Shown: positions 40,201 through 60,150, counted from the first letter of the stretch. The stretch is DNA of 64,000 nucleotides from Warburgia ugandensis (GCA_035236585.1 CP141138.1:29027437-29091436); one strand, 5' to 3'. Program-made: numbers and translations. Notes: generated by a model from the letters alone, not told the origin.

Positions 40201-40600
40201 AAGTTGTCCTCTTTCTTTTAAGAGTTTCTAGGCTGGGGAAAATGTAGTCACCTTTTCTACTTCCTTTTTTGTCATTCTTCTTCCTTTCTTAGGTGGTGAT
40301 TTTTTAGGGAAAAAGTATTAGGATTCCTCTTTCCTTGGTCTCAATGATACTTCATTCCTAAGGATCATTGGATGAGATTTGTTGATTTATGGCAAGTTGA
40401 GATATGGATGATGAAAAGCTTGGTAGGTTGAAGAGAAATGTACAAGCTCTTGTTGAGTGACCCAACATGTCAGCCCTCTACTAGATTTCAAGCCCGGATT
40501 TGAAGCACATTTACTTGCTTTCTTTCTCTTGATTGTATAACAAATTCATGTAATTTGGCCATTAATGAAATAGTCCTCATTTTCAAATGAGCATTATATT
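37240..40600 (+). mobile_element. Family-B long terminal repeat, copy B5
   Basis: The 'ctatatttagaaggttttagcc' block, the 'attgggtgtcactg' block, a pyrimidine-rich centre (38100-38470), and the 'cttgttgagtgacccaacat' block near 40453 occur in the same order as in the LTR at 8094. No polypurine block precedes it, so it is solo or truncated. It is about 1 kb longer than B1, the extra lying at roughly 38800-40000. The edges are approximate, and no target duplication was identified. Open frames inside (38974-39886) are low-complexity. Confidence 0.6.
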
Positions 40601-41825
40601 TGTTTGATAATGTTTATTCCATTTTCTTTCATTTGTTCCTATTTTAACGTGTTTTGTTGCATATTACTATAGATACTATTTCACCACTGAATATCCTCAT
40701 AGAATCTCAAGTGATTATATCATGTCTACTAATACATTATATGTATTTAAGTAAAAGTTTGCCGACCACTTTGCTCAAGCCACACTTTGGAACCAGTACA
40801 AAAAACCAATTCCTAACATTATTCATGATAATACACCAAAACTAGTTAATTATGGAGTCATCCTGATAGTAATACACAATATAATGGGTGGAGAAAAAGA
40901 GTAAGAAATTAATAGGTAGAGAGAGAGAGAAAAAAAAAAAGATTGCAATTGTTGAATAAGGTTTTCAATTCTAATGTGCCTATAAAATGCTAAGGTTCTT
41001 TCTTATATGTGTCTACATATAGATATGTGTGATTATTGTCAAGTTTACGAGAGAAACTCCTATTACTAATTATAATAAGAGAAACCTAGCTTATTCTTAT
41101 CACCATTATAGTCACACTTTAGGACAAAAAATATTAGTTAGATGGAAAGTATGTTTCAACCCAAAAACTCCATACACGCCTCTCCCTTGCATTTAGATTC
41201 TATCCAAATGTCATGGCTACTGAATTCTTTTTGCCTATGTTTCATGCATGATTTAATAAGTTTTAGATTTGGAGTGTTAGAGCAAGAATGGTCCAATTTT
41301 CTATGTATTACTACAATGTTGTGCACATGATTCTTGCTTATTGGCTTGAGGAATGTTAGTAAGTTCATCTATGTGATCATATGCCCATGTAGTAGGCCTA
41401 GGATGGTTGGATTTCCTAACATGTCTTGTAGTTGTTAGATGCAAGACCGTTAGCCTTATGGATGGTGAGTTTATATGCCAAGTCTTTCATGATAAGCATG
41501 TGTGGTATAGAGCCTAGAGTGACTTATTTTCTACCATCATTGTAAACCTTGATGGTGCACTCATTAGAAGGCCTCAAAGAGTTTGACTTTTTACTTAACA
41601 TGAGAAAGGATTTGTAAAATATAATATACTTTGTTGTTTATATTTCAAGCCTCCATTTATATTTGGAATGGAAATGATGTCATATGAATTGCATCTCATG
41701 CATTAAATGCACCACTCTACAAAATAGAGGAGACTGCCAAACTTTTGGTAGAAATAAGGGATTCATTTAATGCCATAACCTATCTTTAAGTGAATTACAT
41801 GGAATATTTTGTTTCATTATATTTC
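40601..41825. other. Unassigned intergenic or element-derived DNA
   Basis: No gene recognised. Two short frames on opposite strands overlap at 41142-41368, and neither matches a family known to me. It could be the remains of the missing transposase part of the CACTA element to the right, but no TNP2 block is visible. Confidence 0.4.
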
Positions 41826-42158
41826 TATTTGTAAGGAAAAAGGAACACTAACAACAGTCCAATGTTAGTAGACCTCAAAAGAAAAAGGTTGTCAAAGGGT
41901 GAACAATGATGAAAAAGGTTACTAAGAGAAAGGAAAATGGAATAAAAGTTGTCTTGCACAACACTAAGGGACATGAGATAGGTGACAATGTAGCAACTTA
42001 TAACAGTTATCTTTGCTCCATGGTAAGAAGTAAGGTACCTATTTTGATTGATGATTGGAGACATGTGTCACAAAAACTCAAGAATTCACTATAGGAGATG
42101 GTGAAGGTATCTAACTCCTATGTATTATAGAATATAGTGCATAGCTCATCTTATTATT
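41826..42158 (+). pseudogene. CACTA second-ORF pseudogene, N-terminal part
   Basis: The plus frame at 41906-42094 reads GHEIGDNVATYNSYLCSMVR and VPILIDDWRHVSQKLKNSL, followed by a stop and EMVK. This is the conserved start of the second protein of plant CACTA elements (PF03004, plant transposase Ptta/En/Spm), where a tryptophan usually stands at the position of this TAG. It breaks off at the family-A LTR at 42159 and continues after 44404. Confidence 0.75.
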
Positions 42159-44399
42159 TGGTGTAGCTTTAAAATTACTCACAAGCTCATGAATCAATGT
42201 AATATTTGCATGTGAGGGAGATTGATTCCATGAGGAATCTCATAGATTTGGATATTGGGTAGATGTTATTTAGATTACTTGGCCTAGCTAAAGGGAGATG
42301 GTTTTGATTAAACTAGGAATTTAAACAACACAAAATGAGAAACATGCATAAAATTAGAAATTAAACAAAGATCTTCAATGATATTAGAAAATTTACTAAC
42401 TAACATGCATTCAATTAAAATAAGCTAATGCAAAACTAGAATGAATGAGTATAGGAAACATGAACTTAAAGCAACTTGCTAAAATTGAAACTTCCTAAAC
42501 TAGCACTTTCCTAAAACTAAAATTAGAAACTTCCTAAAATAAAAGATTCTAAAACTAAATAAAAAACTTTCTAAAATAAACTAAGATGCAAAAAACTACC
42601 TAAATAATGGTAAACTATCATGAGATCAACAAACAAACTACTGCTTAAAGAGAGATCACCGAACCACCATGCGCATGACCCATGGAGTTATGTGCATGGT
42701 TCATGAATGAGAAGATGGCTAGACTGGATGAAGTACAAACTTACTAACATGAAATATAACCAAAGAAATAACTAACATAACTAAAAAGCTAAGTGGTTCT
42801 TAAGGAATCAAGCAAATAAGGTATATGGACTATTGGAACCTATGCATGAATATTCAATGGAAAAAATATTGAAATATAGCGTGCATGAAACTCAAATCAA
42901 ACAAGAATATTGAAATATAATATGGAAGATAACATTCAAGAATTAAATTAATTTACTACTAGAATCAAATATCAACAATGATTTTCAAATAATTTTATTG
43001 ATTGACTTGAAAATTGGATGTGCATATACATGATGGGAAACTGAAAAATGTGAACTCTTCTTAGTCCTACAACTTGATAGAAATCAATGATAAAACAAAC
43101 TCCAATGAAAAAATATGAAAACAAGGAATGAAAGCAAGAAACTAGCCTAGAATAGAAGTGCAAAAGTAAAGGAAAGACTTGAAGAATTCAAGGAAAGCAT
43201 CCAAAAGAAAGCCGAAGTCTAAAACTCCAAAGATCCCCAATGTAATGTACCTCTTTCAAGGAGTTTAGAGCAAACTCCTCTACTTGAAAATTGTGTTGAA
43301 CTCATGGGTTTTTATAGAGAATTTGGTTTCCAATTTGATGAGGTCCTATTATAGGAAGAAAAGAGAGGATTAGAACTAGGACTTCTACATAGGAAAATTA
43401 GGTAGAGATTTGAGATAAGATAGAATGTGAGATGAGGTGGAATGGCTTGAATTTGAAGGTGACCAACTAAGGTAGGTGGGAGGCACTTTTTCAGGAGATT
43501 CCTCCCCCTTAAGTGAAATTTGTTGTTTTCATGGGAGATTTTAGATGAAACATGGATAACCAATGAATGAGAATGGAAGGCTAGATAATGGAGTGAAGAG
43601 TAGAAAGTGAAAGGATGAGATGAAACCCTAAGAAGCAAGCAAAGTAGGAGAAGACGTTTTCTTAGGAAGGAGGCATCTCCCTCCTTTGTGCTTGACATGG
43701 AATTCAAAAATGATTGGTGGAGATAGATGGGAAGATGGGAAAGAGGAATGTCAGTGAAGGACTCTTCTCTCATTGGTCCACATGTGCATGATCTTCTTAC
43801 CATATACAAATCTCCCTCAAAATCTTCTAATTATCCCTTGAAAATCACACTTTTAATCATAGGTAATTACTTGAAATACTGTTCCAATCGTTTGAAGCCA
43901 AGTGGGATGGCTTGAATGGCTCACTTTGATGGCTCATTTGGCTTAGCTTGAGTGACTTAATCTGTTGGCTTCAAAGATTGGCTTGCTTTAATCATAATTT
44001 TTAGGACTACTGCAATACAACAGAACATGATTTTTTTATTTTTTATTTTTTTGTGGACCTTTTGGGGCTCCGTCGCAACCCTAGTAGAGGCATGTTGTGC
44101 CCACACCCCAATGAACTAATCGCATAGTTGGACCCATGAAAAACTCCGCGAAGTGTAATATAGGCCATTGGATCATCTTTTCACTTCCTACAAAAGAGTA
44201 AAGACCCTAATGATATCCTAAAAAATTATAATAATTCATGTATTTAATTTAGATTAGCTCCTAAACCTATCAAATATTAAACTTTTGAATTATTAGGTCA
44301 AAAATACATGTGTTATGAAATTCTAAAAAGACCCTAGAATAATGCCTATAATTTATAACACATGGACTAAACTTTTTATACAAAATTGAACACTTATCA
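42159..44399 (+). mobile_element. Family-A solo LTR, copy A4 (2241 bp)
   Basis: The cleanest copy: it starts TGGTGTAGCTTTAAAATTAC, ends GAACACTTATCA, and has an exact TTATT duplication at 42154-42158 and 44400-44404. The TG...CA ends and 5-bp duplication identify an LTR retroelement; no internal domain is present, so it is a solo LTR. The family's GGAGATTGATTCCATGAGG block is near 42217, and the runs of 'aactttcctaaaa'-type words (42480-42560) match A1 and A2. The minus frame at 43312-43809 (165 codons) is the longest in the area, but lies in LTR sequence with a pyrimidine-biased composition and shows no domain. Confidence 0.85.
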
Positions 44400-44404
44400 T
44401 TATT

Positions 44405-47330
44405 TTCAAATGAAGTAACATGTTTGTTTCTACTTTGTAACCTTCTTTTAACATACCTGAGGAGAAAAATGTGTGTGCCTTGTAAGAAGCTAGTGAGCAA
44501 TGAAGAAAATTGAAAAACTACCTTGTTCACAAATACATAGTCCCAAATATAGATGAACCTTTGAGCCTTACAAAGTGCCTAACATTTATTCTGACATCAT
44601 TGACTAGGATGTATAGAATGAATTTGTAAAGTTCCACATGTCTCCTGAATTTGAGGTATGTGACGAACCAATGTTTCATTGAATTAGTTATAACATTTGA
44701 TCACATTAGGTACCTATGCATCAAATGTGTAGGCAAAGTGTGCGAAAGGGAGAAAGGTGCATTCTGCTAGTCATATATGCAACACCACCTCTCTAGGTTG
44801 GGCTATGCTAGATTGGAAGAATATGAAGTAAGCATTTGTGAGAGTTTGTTTCTTTCAAATTATACTATAGTTATACATGTTTCATTTCCTAACTATGGTA
44901 TCTCATTAATAGAAAAAGAAAAAAGAAAAAAAGAAAGGACTATGGATCCCATTAACTGTGTCATCCTTTAGAATATGGATCATTTGGTAGGTCGTAATGC
45001 CCAAACCTTCATGGACAAAGCTACTGCAAAAGTTGCTTCTCAAATTGGAATTGATTGCACAGATCTGCCACCTCTATGTTGCTTGAATTTCATACATTAA
45101 ACAATGGGGCTGATAATGTCCTTGTAATTAAATTTTGTAGAAAAAAATTACCCAATAAAGCACATTTAAAGGAACTCTAAGCAATATTACTACAAAGGAA
45201 GACATCCCATATAGGGCTATGGGCAATAAGGAGGAGCACCCTGGCTAAGTAAGAGGCCAAGGGTATGGCATTGTTCCTTCCACCTTCTTTCATTGAAAAG
45301 TACCTAAAACTAATGACGAGGAGTTCTAAAAGTTTAAAGCACAGTTGGATGATGAGATAAAGATGTAATGAGAGGTGTAATACCAACTCCTCATACCCTT
45401 ATACATCAATCACATGCTAGCTACAATTAGTGGAGAAGAAGGTCAGGAACAACAACCTACGCCTTTGGAAGTAGAAGCATCGACTAAGGAGGAATATACA
45501 TAGTCATATTTACTTTTTCATTGTCCAATTAATATCCTACCTCTTCCTTTCTTATGTATCCAACATTTTTTATTTTAGGTGGGATATCAATTCCTCCTAG
45601 GCTTGAATGCTTGTGACAACATCATCATAATTGGATCATTGTATTAGGATGGATCCATGGTTTTTCATGAAAAGAGTATGCCTCCACAAACTAAGCATGT
45701 GAGTATTACCTAGGCCTTAAATGTGAATGCTTGCCTACCATTTAGAATAGAATCTGATGATATTTTTTACCACTGGGTATTCCCTAGGATATATATCTTG
45801 TCATAAAACCATATGCATTTTTAACAATAGTTTTTAGAGACCTCAATTTAATTGTTTATTAACTGCATCTAATGTTAATCAAAACTAGCAACAAGCGCCT
45901 TCAGGGGTGACTTCCTCTTAACCATTAATCCCTATCACAATGAATGAACTAGTAGGAGTATTTATCTTTATTTTCATTATAAAATTGGATGTCTTTAATG
46001 AACAATATTGATTAAAAGTTTGTGTAACTTTATAGCAGCTGTCTAGGAATCGGTTAAAAGTCCCACCTAACAACCTCTATCCCCGAGGAGCCTCTATGCA
46101 ATCATTAATTAAATAGGGTTATCAACCTCATACATCTTGAGGCCAGAGTGATTGCCAATGACATAGTTAAAGTATAACTTATTGATGAGGACCTCATAAG
46201 AGTTTGCAAATGGGATCAACTCCAACACCCTTGCATTGTCTCCTACATGGGGTATATGCAAATACCTGCTTTAATAGCCTTACTTTATATTACATATTAA
46301 TTAGTAATGATAAGTAATAATTATTTCCTTTATGTGCTTCCTACATGATACAATGTGACAATTAGAGGTCCAGGATGTATTTTACTAATTCTTTGACCCT
46401 ACTATCATTTGTGGAGGGATGGAGTAATTGAGAGGCAAGTTGTAGATGTTCTACAAGAGTTCTTCTGCTTCTCAAAGGAGCAAGCCTTAATGATTTCCTA
46501 CAATAGCAGATAAGTTTCACTTTACTTGTTGTCCTGCCAAATTATATATGTTATACACTTAAGGATGACAAAGTTCAATTAAAATTCATATGATTATGCA
46601 TATCTGTCTCATTGGATGCTACTGGTTTTGGATGTGCATGGTAGGCATGGGCAATTTTTTTATTCTTATGCACTACACATTCATGCCCTTCTCATTACAA
46701 TCATAAATAAGTAGGGTTTTCATTTGTTCATCTATTATATGTATATATACAATTTATTAGCTCATAACTAATCTTTTATGTATTTGTAACACATCTAAAT
46801 TATAAATACAAAGTTCATGGCTTAGATAGGTTGAACAAATTGATACTGCTCACCCAGCAAAAGGCACTTAGAAGAAGGTCAATATAAGGAAAAAAATTTA
46901 TTACTCCATTTTATAAACAATAGCTACAACTAAACGTGGTATTTATTGATCCTTTCTAGATTCTTTGTTGTGCAGTGCCCTAGACAACATTCTAATTGGG
47001 AGTGTAGGTATTAAGTGTTGAGATATATGAGAACCCTAGTACGAGATGGTATTAGGGTCTCACAATTTAGAAGGTAAGACACTTTTACTGGTCATAAGCT
47101 TACATTTTTTCACAATTTTTTGGAGGATTCTAGCTAAAAGAATGTAATTGAATTAAAAATATTATCTTGTAGGCTAATGTACTACTCCAATGAAGAAACA
47201 AGCCAAGTTACCAAGTTAGATCTCAATGATATAAGATGTGAATGCATTGAGTATGCATTGTGTTTTAATTATAAAACTTTTACAATGTAACTTTTCTCAT
47301 TGATTAATACAAACTAAACTTTTTCATTTA
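44405..47330 (+). pseudogene. CACTA second-ORF pseudogene, middle and Ulp1-like part
   Basis: Successive plus-strand blocks match the second protein of plant CACTA elements. 44777-44830 reads HHLSRLGYARLEEYE, then a GTAAGC donor. 45225-45360 reads EEHPG, a stop, VRGQGYGIVPSTFFH, and an acidic DDEIK region. 46600-46640 reads SHWMLLVLDVHGR, the His-box of Ulp1/C48 cysteine proteases. About 46970-47050 reads CPRQHSNWECRY followed by VLRYMRTLVRD, the Cys-box region. 47190-47240 reads YYSNEETSQV, a typical tail. Stops interrupt most blocks. Ulp1-like domains are often carried by CACTA and related plant elements. Not functional. Confidence 0.75.
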
Positions 47331-47410
47331 TATTCTCGAGTGCCTTTCACTTTTCATTAATTTCGTTGAAGTGTGGTTTGTTTATGGGATGAATGAAGGA
47401 AAGTTGGAGT

Positions 47411-47628
47411 GTGGATGTAAATGGGTGTGTATATGTGTAGGTCCATATGAAGTTTTTCTTTCATGTCTTTGAATTTTTATGTTGGAAGTGAATGTGGATG
47501 TTGAATGTGGGTGTTATAATGTGGATGTAAATGGTTGTGTATATGTGTAGGTACATGTGAAGTTTTCTTTCATGTCTTTGAATTTTTATATTAGAAGTGA
47601 ATGTAGATATTGAATGTGGATGTTGACA
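47411..47628. repeat. 109-bp tandem duplication
   Basis: Two copies start at 47411 and 47520, each beginning TGTGGATGTAAATGG and containing CTTTCATGTCTTTGAATTTT, with a few differences. It lies between the CACTA coding relic and its 3' subterminal repeats. Confidence 0.85.
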
Positions 47629-47739
47629 AAATAAAGTGAATGTAGGTGTTTTAATGAATGTATGTAGAAATTTTGTAATAGTTCATTTAATATATGCAAC
47701 AATAGTGTTATAATATCATGTTAAGATAGCAATGTAATA

Positions 47740-48074
47740 GTAATGGAAAAAAATTTCACATTGCTTTTAAAGCTGATTTTTCAAAATCTGACTTTAAAAG
47801 TAATAGTTTTTGAAGTTAGTTTTGGTAAAAGTGACTTTAAAAGCTTCTTTAAGACTGTAACTTTTAAAGTATGTTTTGTCCAATTGATTTTAAAAGTATG
47901 TACTTTTAAAGTTAGTTATGAGGAACCGACTTTAAAATTATGAACTTCAAAAGTTGGTTGATAAACAAATTCTTTTTTTTTATCAAATTTTGAATTCAAT
48001 TGGATAGAAGATGATCTTCACCCATCTTCAATATATGTTTTTAACCAACTTTAAAATCCTCCTATCTAGTAATG
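47740..48074 (+). mobile_element. CACTA 3' subterminal repeats and terminus
   Basis: Repeated TTTTAAAG / GACTTTAAAAG halves at 47765-47960 are the same core as in the other CACTA element (33830-34282). The end CTAGTAATG at 48066-48074 is a degraded CACTA terminus, recognised because it aligns with the end at 36792. The 66-codon frame at 47743-47943 is just the translated repeat array. Confidence 0.6.
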
Positions 48075-48109
48075 GCATACAGAGTTACACTAGTTATCAT
48101 AAAATCGAA

Positions 48110-48920
48110 CTTATGAGCCATACCATGAAACTTTAGGAAAGAGTTATTGAGAAGAGGCTATGGCATGAAATGAGTGTATCAAAAAACTAGTTTAGTTTCA
48201 CACCTAAGAGGTCTACCATGGAAGCTATTTTCCTCCTCAGACAATTGATGGAGAAAAATATAAGGAGAAGAGGAAGGACCTCCACATAGTCTTTATTGGT
48301 GGAGAAAAAGCTTATGATGGGATTCCTAGAGAGTTAATATGGTGGTTCTTTAGAGGTTTCATGGGGATATATAGGCATAATTAAAGATATGCATGAGGGA
48401 GCTATAACAAATGTTAGGGCCATTAGCAGAGGAACCGATTATTTCTCCATCACCATAGGATTGCACCAAGAATCAGTATTGAGATGGTATTGAGATCATA
48501 CCTCTTCACATTAGTTGTGGATGAGTTAGTGGAACATCTATACAAGGATATTTGATGGTGCATGTCATTTGCAAATGACATAGTTTTGATTGATAAGAAT
48601 AGGGAGGGCATAAATAGCTTGAGTTGTGGAGAGATGCTATAAAGTCTAAAGGATTTAAAATTTTCTGAATGAAAGCAGAGTATGTGGAATACAATTTAGC
48701 AATGAGAGGAGTGGGAAGGAAGCACTTGTAAATATTGATAACTAAGAAGTATCCCAAAAAGACCAATTTTGATATTTAGGAAAGATAATTAGTGAGAGAA
48801 GAGAGATTGAGAGGGATGTTAAATAAAGAATCTAAGCGGGTTGGAATAAATAGAGACGTGCCTTTAGAGTTTTGTGTAATTAGTGGGTACCACTCAAACT
48901 AAAAGAAAAATTCTTTAAGA
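48110..48920 (+). pseudogene. LINE reverse-transcriptase pseudogene
   Basis: The plus strand reads VIEKRL at the start, then FTPKRSTMEAIFLLRQLMEK, IIKDMHEGAITNVRA, ITIGLHQES, and MSFANDIVLIDKNREGINS, where the usual catalytic F/YADD has become FAND. A following KSKGFK..E.KTEYM-like region is shattered by stops. The order is that of plant LINE reverse transcriptases. It is about 800 bp long, with no endonuclease domain and many stops and shifts. The fragment at 23941-24165 is a related copy. Confidence 0.8.
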
Positions 48921-51900
48921 CAGCTGAGTCTATAATGAGTTGCTAAATATAGCTAATTTACATGAGTTGTTAAGTCTGCAATGACTTTCTAAATGTAAAA
49001 GCTTCTCTCTAAGACTTAATAATTCTTGATTATTGCAAAATCTCCACTTTATAATACATGGAAGGATGTCATTGACAGTTAAACAACTATTAATATCATG
49101 GATAGAAGTATTAATACTTATACATCTTCCTAACTAAGACTTTTCATAATCGACTAAATAAGATTTTGATCAAGTCAAACATTGACCCCTTATCCAAGCA
49201 AGCCTTAGGGGTGGAAAGTTTTTACTTCTATCTTAGAAATTTCCTTGGTCAGACTCCCTTGATGACCAAGAAACACATTTGAACTATCTAAAACACCATA
49301 GCCATGGCCCATTATAAGATTTAATTCGAACTGTCTATAGTTGCCTAAAATAGGCATCTTTTGTAAATTGGAATAATTGGGCTATTTTGGATGATCCAAA
49401 CCATTAGATCCATCAGAGATAACATATCCACTCCTTGATGACTAGCCACATATGTAAGATCATGTTCCAAGAGTTTTAGAGTGAGATCTTAACCTTCCAA
49501 GTCTAGATCACCATTGATCATCTTTGATCCGCCATCAATCTTGGAATTTATAGACACTCTTGTGCCATTAATGTCAAGAGCTTTATATGATGATTAAGTC
49601 ATTCATACTTGGTAGTCTTTGATCACACATGTCACTAGGTGAGATGAATCGAAGATGGTCATTATGAGTACTCATGACCTTAGTGGATGTATTGCCAAAG
49701 GGCACGCGATATCTACCAGCTATTATTTTAAGATTTAATGACATGAGAATATGATTATCTATTTATATACATTGATGATATAGAAATGCATGTGATTGCC
49801 TGTAAATTGCATGTCAAGAAATGACTAAGGTAAGATAGTCCAGAGATTTTTATTGTATTGAAAAACATGATTTCTAAAGCACACATGGTCAATGCCACTG
49901 TTTTTTAGTTTGTGGTCTAGGTTTATCTTGTGAGCATGGTGTATTCTCAAACAAAAATAAATTTAAAAATTTATCAAGAAAAGACAAGGTGCAAGGAGGA
50001 GAGGACATTATCATCACTTTAGAAGACAAAGTGAGGAGTTGCCTATTTTAGAGTTACTTTATTTTTTGTAGATGATTAATCTTGTAATAAGGCATGATAT
50101 GCCAAAACGTTTATTTATAATAATGAATACATTAATAATGTAGTCGTGACAATGAGTCTTGGGCAACTACGTTATTTGATCTTGTGATAGAACTTAAATG
50201 GCTCATACATGGGCCTGTTTTTGAAAAAGCAAGTGTTGGAATGAAAAAGCTTTCGGAGTTGTTTTTCTGAATTTTTTTTTTTTTATAAATGTGATCTAAA
50301 AAATAGGGATATCTCACGCTTTGAAAAAATTAAGAAAATCATGATTTAAAAACCCCAGTCACCATAGTAAATGTGGCCCCTAGAGCACGTGTTTGGAAGA
50401 TCTAAGCCATTCATCATATACAAAGGGGAGAAATTTGTTAACTCGCAAGAAATTATCACATTCACGATAATCCTGGCTACTTGCTTTGGGTCCTTGAAAA
50501 ACTAAATAGAAATTAGTGGTTTTGACTTATAAAGTAAAGAAATATTGGCTAAAAGCTCTCAATGGTCGTGAAAGTCTAACAAGTCATGAAAATCTAACCA
50601 GTATAAGTTATTCAAAACACGGTGAATGACTTGTATCAACAAAACATAATCTCTATGATCGAAAGAAGGCGGAGTCTACTTCCCAGGATTTGGACGCTTA
50701 AGAGCCTCTAGTTGAGGCACTCTTCCAACAATTGACGAATAGTAAACTAAAGCGCCGTCTAAGCGCTTGGATTTAAAGCACTCTACACTCTTTATATGGA
50801 AGAGCAATTTGGATCATCCCACTCTTTTGTTCAACAGCTATACGTTCGAATATCTTGAAAAACAAACAATGACAAAGATTGATATCCTAAAAACTTGTGT
50901 GTGCGTTAGGCCATTGTTAAAAGCCATGATAGACAGCTTTTCAGAAGAGAAAATTCTTGTCCAAGATTTCGTAACGTAGATTCTATAATTTAGGATGGAA
51001 ATGTGGAACTTGTCAAAGTTGTTTGCTTGTATAGATATACAAGTATTACTAAAAGAATATGGTGACCCCACATATTTGGTTATCTCAACCGCTCATCTTC
51101 CAAGATACATATTAGAAAGGCCATGCACTAACCATCTATTTTCCATCCGTTATTTCTATTCAAGGATCAACCGCTCAATAGTTTAAAAGAATCAGTATAA
51201 ATCTGAACCAGTCAAAGGGTTCATAAAATAAACTACTAGAGTAGATTATATAAGAATAGTTTGAATAACCAATCAGCTGGGGCCTATTTGTATTTTAACT
51301 GAACGTGAGAATATCAAAGGTGAATATGTTTTTTCATTTCTTTTTCCTTTGGCAGGCAAGTTTAAGTGTTTTATGAATAACCCTGAACCCCAGATTGCCT
51401 TTAACCTGCGACGTAGCACGGAATAGACTGTTCTAGTGCAGTAGAGCGCAGGAGTCCACGCCTCTTCATGTATGGTGGGATTTTGTTGTAGACCTGAAGA
51501 ATCTTGTAGGCTGAGAGATCAAATTCCATGGCCAGTGGATGCTCCTAGCTGATGTTTCTCTTGTTCAAAATGATGACTATTCATTTTTATAAAAATTTTC
51601 AAGAAAAAACAAGTGGTTGGTATTAATCAAATGCATTGATTGCTTGTCAGTAACCTATTTTTGAAACAGAAACAAGATGAATGGCTTAGATTTATAAAAA
51701 AGTTTCACAGTGCATTAAAAGACCGTAAGAAATACATGCTAAAAAGAAAGGTATACAAGCACATTTTTCTATGCAAGGAAAAGTCTTTCTTGCAGATCTA
51801 AGCCAGTCAACACACCCAGTCAACACGTTAGGAATGACATAGATAGGGAACTTAATTTTCATACTCAATGAATAGTTGTAACATATGATCATTCAAATAC

Positions 51901-52239
51901 AATAATTTGTCCAAATTTATTTATTTTTGACAATCTGAACATGGCGAATAAGTTCTGGCCTTTCCTCTAAGCATGTAAACTTGGCTTACTGAAACTCTTT
52001 TGAATAAGTTCTAACTTTTGATGTCCCCGATTTGACCCCAAGTTGTTCGGAAGCTATTACCTGTTTCAAATCCAATGCAATTCTCCAGATTTAAGTATTT
52101 ATTTTATCAGACTGCAATTCAAATTTGAATACCAAATTCACATCCTGATAATATCTTTTTGCCGAGTTCTTATTAATAAGAGAGAGTTCTTTATATTAGG
52201 TGATCGAATGGAAACATCAAATGGGTGTATTTATCTAAT
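48921..52239. other. Intergenic DNA upstream of the receptor kinase
   Basis: I see no gene or recognised transposon. The paired plus-strand frames at 50767-50979 and 50995-51186 are separated by one stop and are more protein-like in composition than their surroundings, but contain no known motif; a minus frame overlaps them. The sequence changes from the repeat-like AT-rich texture of the left to a more mixed composition from about 50400. Confidence 0.4.
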
Positions 52240-52979
52240 AAGGCTCGTGTTAGCCTCATTGCATAATTAGTTTGACGTTGTCACCAGACTTCAATTGAGT
52301 TGGTCATTGAATGAAGGAGAGAGACAGGTATGAATGGACCCACAAATGCCAACTACCTCCTATGTTTTTTAAAAATGAAAATAATTCTTATCAAATAGTA
52401 GCAATCGAGGTACTTGTTTTGTCTATTATTGTTATTATAATTCCTAAATACTAGTCAGTGGCAGTCGGCAAAATTGTGAGAAGTCCAATCTAGACAGATG
52501 CCTTTCTTGTTAATCCGAGTAGAGGCGGCAATAACGGTAAACCGTCCAATCCGCTCCCATTCATTCATTTGTTCGCTTCCAGCCCATTATTTACCGGAGA
52601 AGAAGAAGATGAAGGAGAATGATGATGATGCCGTGAATTATGGTTAGTTTGATTGTCTTCAAAGATAAGGCAAAAGTACATCCGTTGCTCTCATTGGTCA
52701 TCATTGCCTTCTAGTCATGACATAGAACGAGAGAGAGAGAGAGAGACTAGACAAGTTGATGAAGACTAGATTGACTTGAGTTGCAGGTGGTGGTGGTAGT
52801 AGTGGCGGATACATTGATTGGTTTATCATTATTGAGATGTAAAAATGTTAGTTGCTTGGCACTGCATCTAACTGACCTGGGCTTGCTTGAGATTAATTAT
52901 TTAATTAATCAGAAGAGACCATTACTTGCAAGTAGGAGACCAACATCAGCCTCCTGCAAAATTTCTTTTTCCGGCAGCA
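52240..52979 (+). promoter_or_regulatory. 5' flank and probable 5' leader of the receptor kinase gene
   Basis: The region ahead of the start codon at 52980 holds a short GA run (52731-52745), a purine-rich GAAGAAGAAG stretch (52600-52609) and a 12-codon upstream frame at 52609-52647. The AT-rich stretch TATTGTTATTATAATTCC near 52424-52441 could include a TATA-like element. The transcription start cannot be fixed from sequence. The 123-codon frame at 52781-53152 runs through the leader and first intron in another frame and is not taken as coding. Confidence 0.35.
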
Positions 52980-59835
<6,856 letters not shown>

Positions 59836-60150
59836 GATGCTGGAGAATTTTTTTATTTCTTCATTTTACTTTTATGATCCTTGTTCTTATGCATTTGTTT
59901 ATTAAATACTAGCTCCACCTCAAAACTGAGCTACCTTGAATCTGCTCTATTGTATTTTGTGCCACCCATACAAAGTTGACTTCTTTCAGCATAATACAGT
60001 ACAACATACAATAGTATCATGCATTAGTGAAATTTAGATGTTGTTTATGATTGTACGTAAGTTTCAGTAAAATATCTTAGGTCTTTCACAAACACATCAA
60101 CCATGGGTTATTGAGAAGATGTTCCTCTGTAGCTTTTTTGTTTATTAAAC
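59836..60150 (+). other. 3' untranslated region and downstream flank
   Basis: It follows the TAG at 59833-59835. An ATTAAA hexamer at 59901-59906 and T-rich DNA around 59945-59960 are candidate polyadenylation signals. Nothing else is recognised. Confidence 0.45.

Noticed and set aside
43312-43809. 165-codon minus-strand frame
   Set aside because: It lies wholly inside a well-defined solo LTR and shows no motif.
50767-51186. Two adjacent plus-strand frames of 70 and 63 codons
   Set aside because: No recognisable domain, a stop between them, and an overlapping minus-strand frame; not enough to call a gene, though a database search would settle it.
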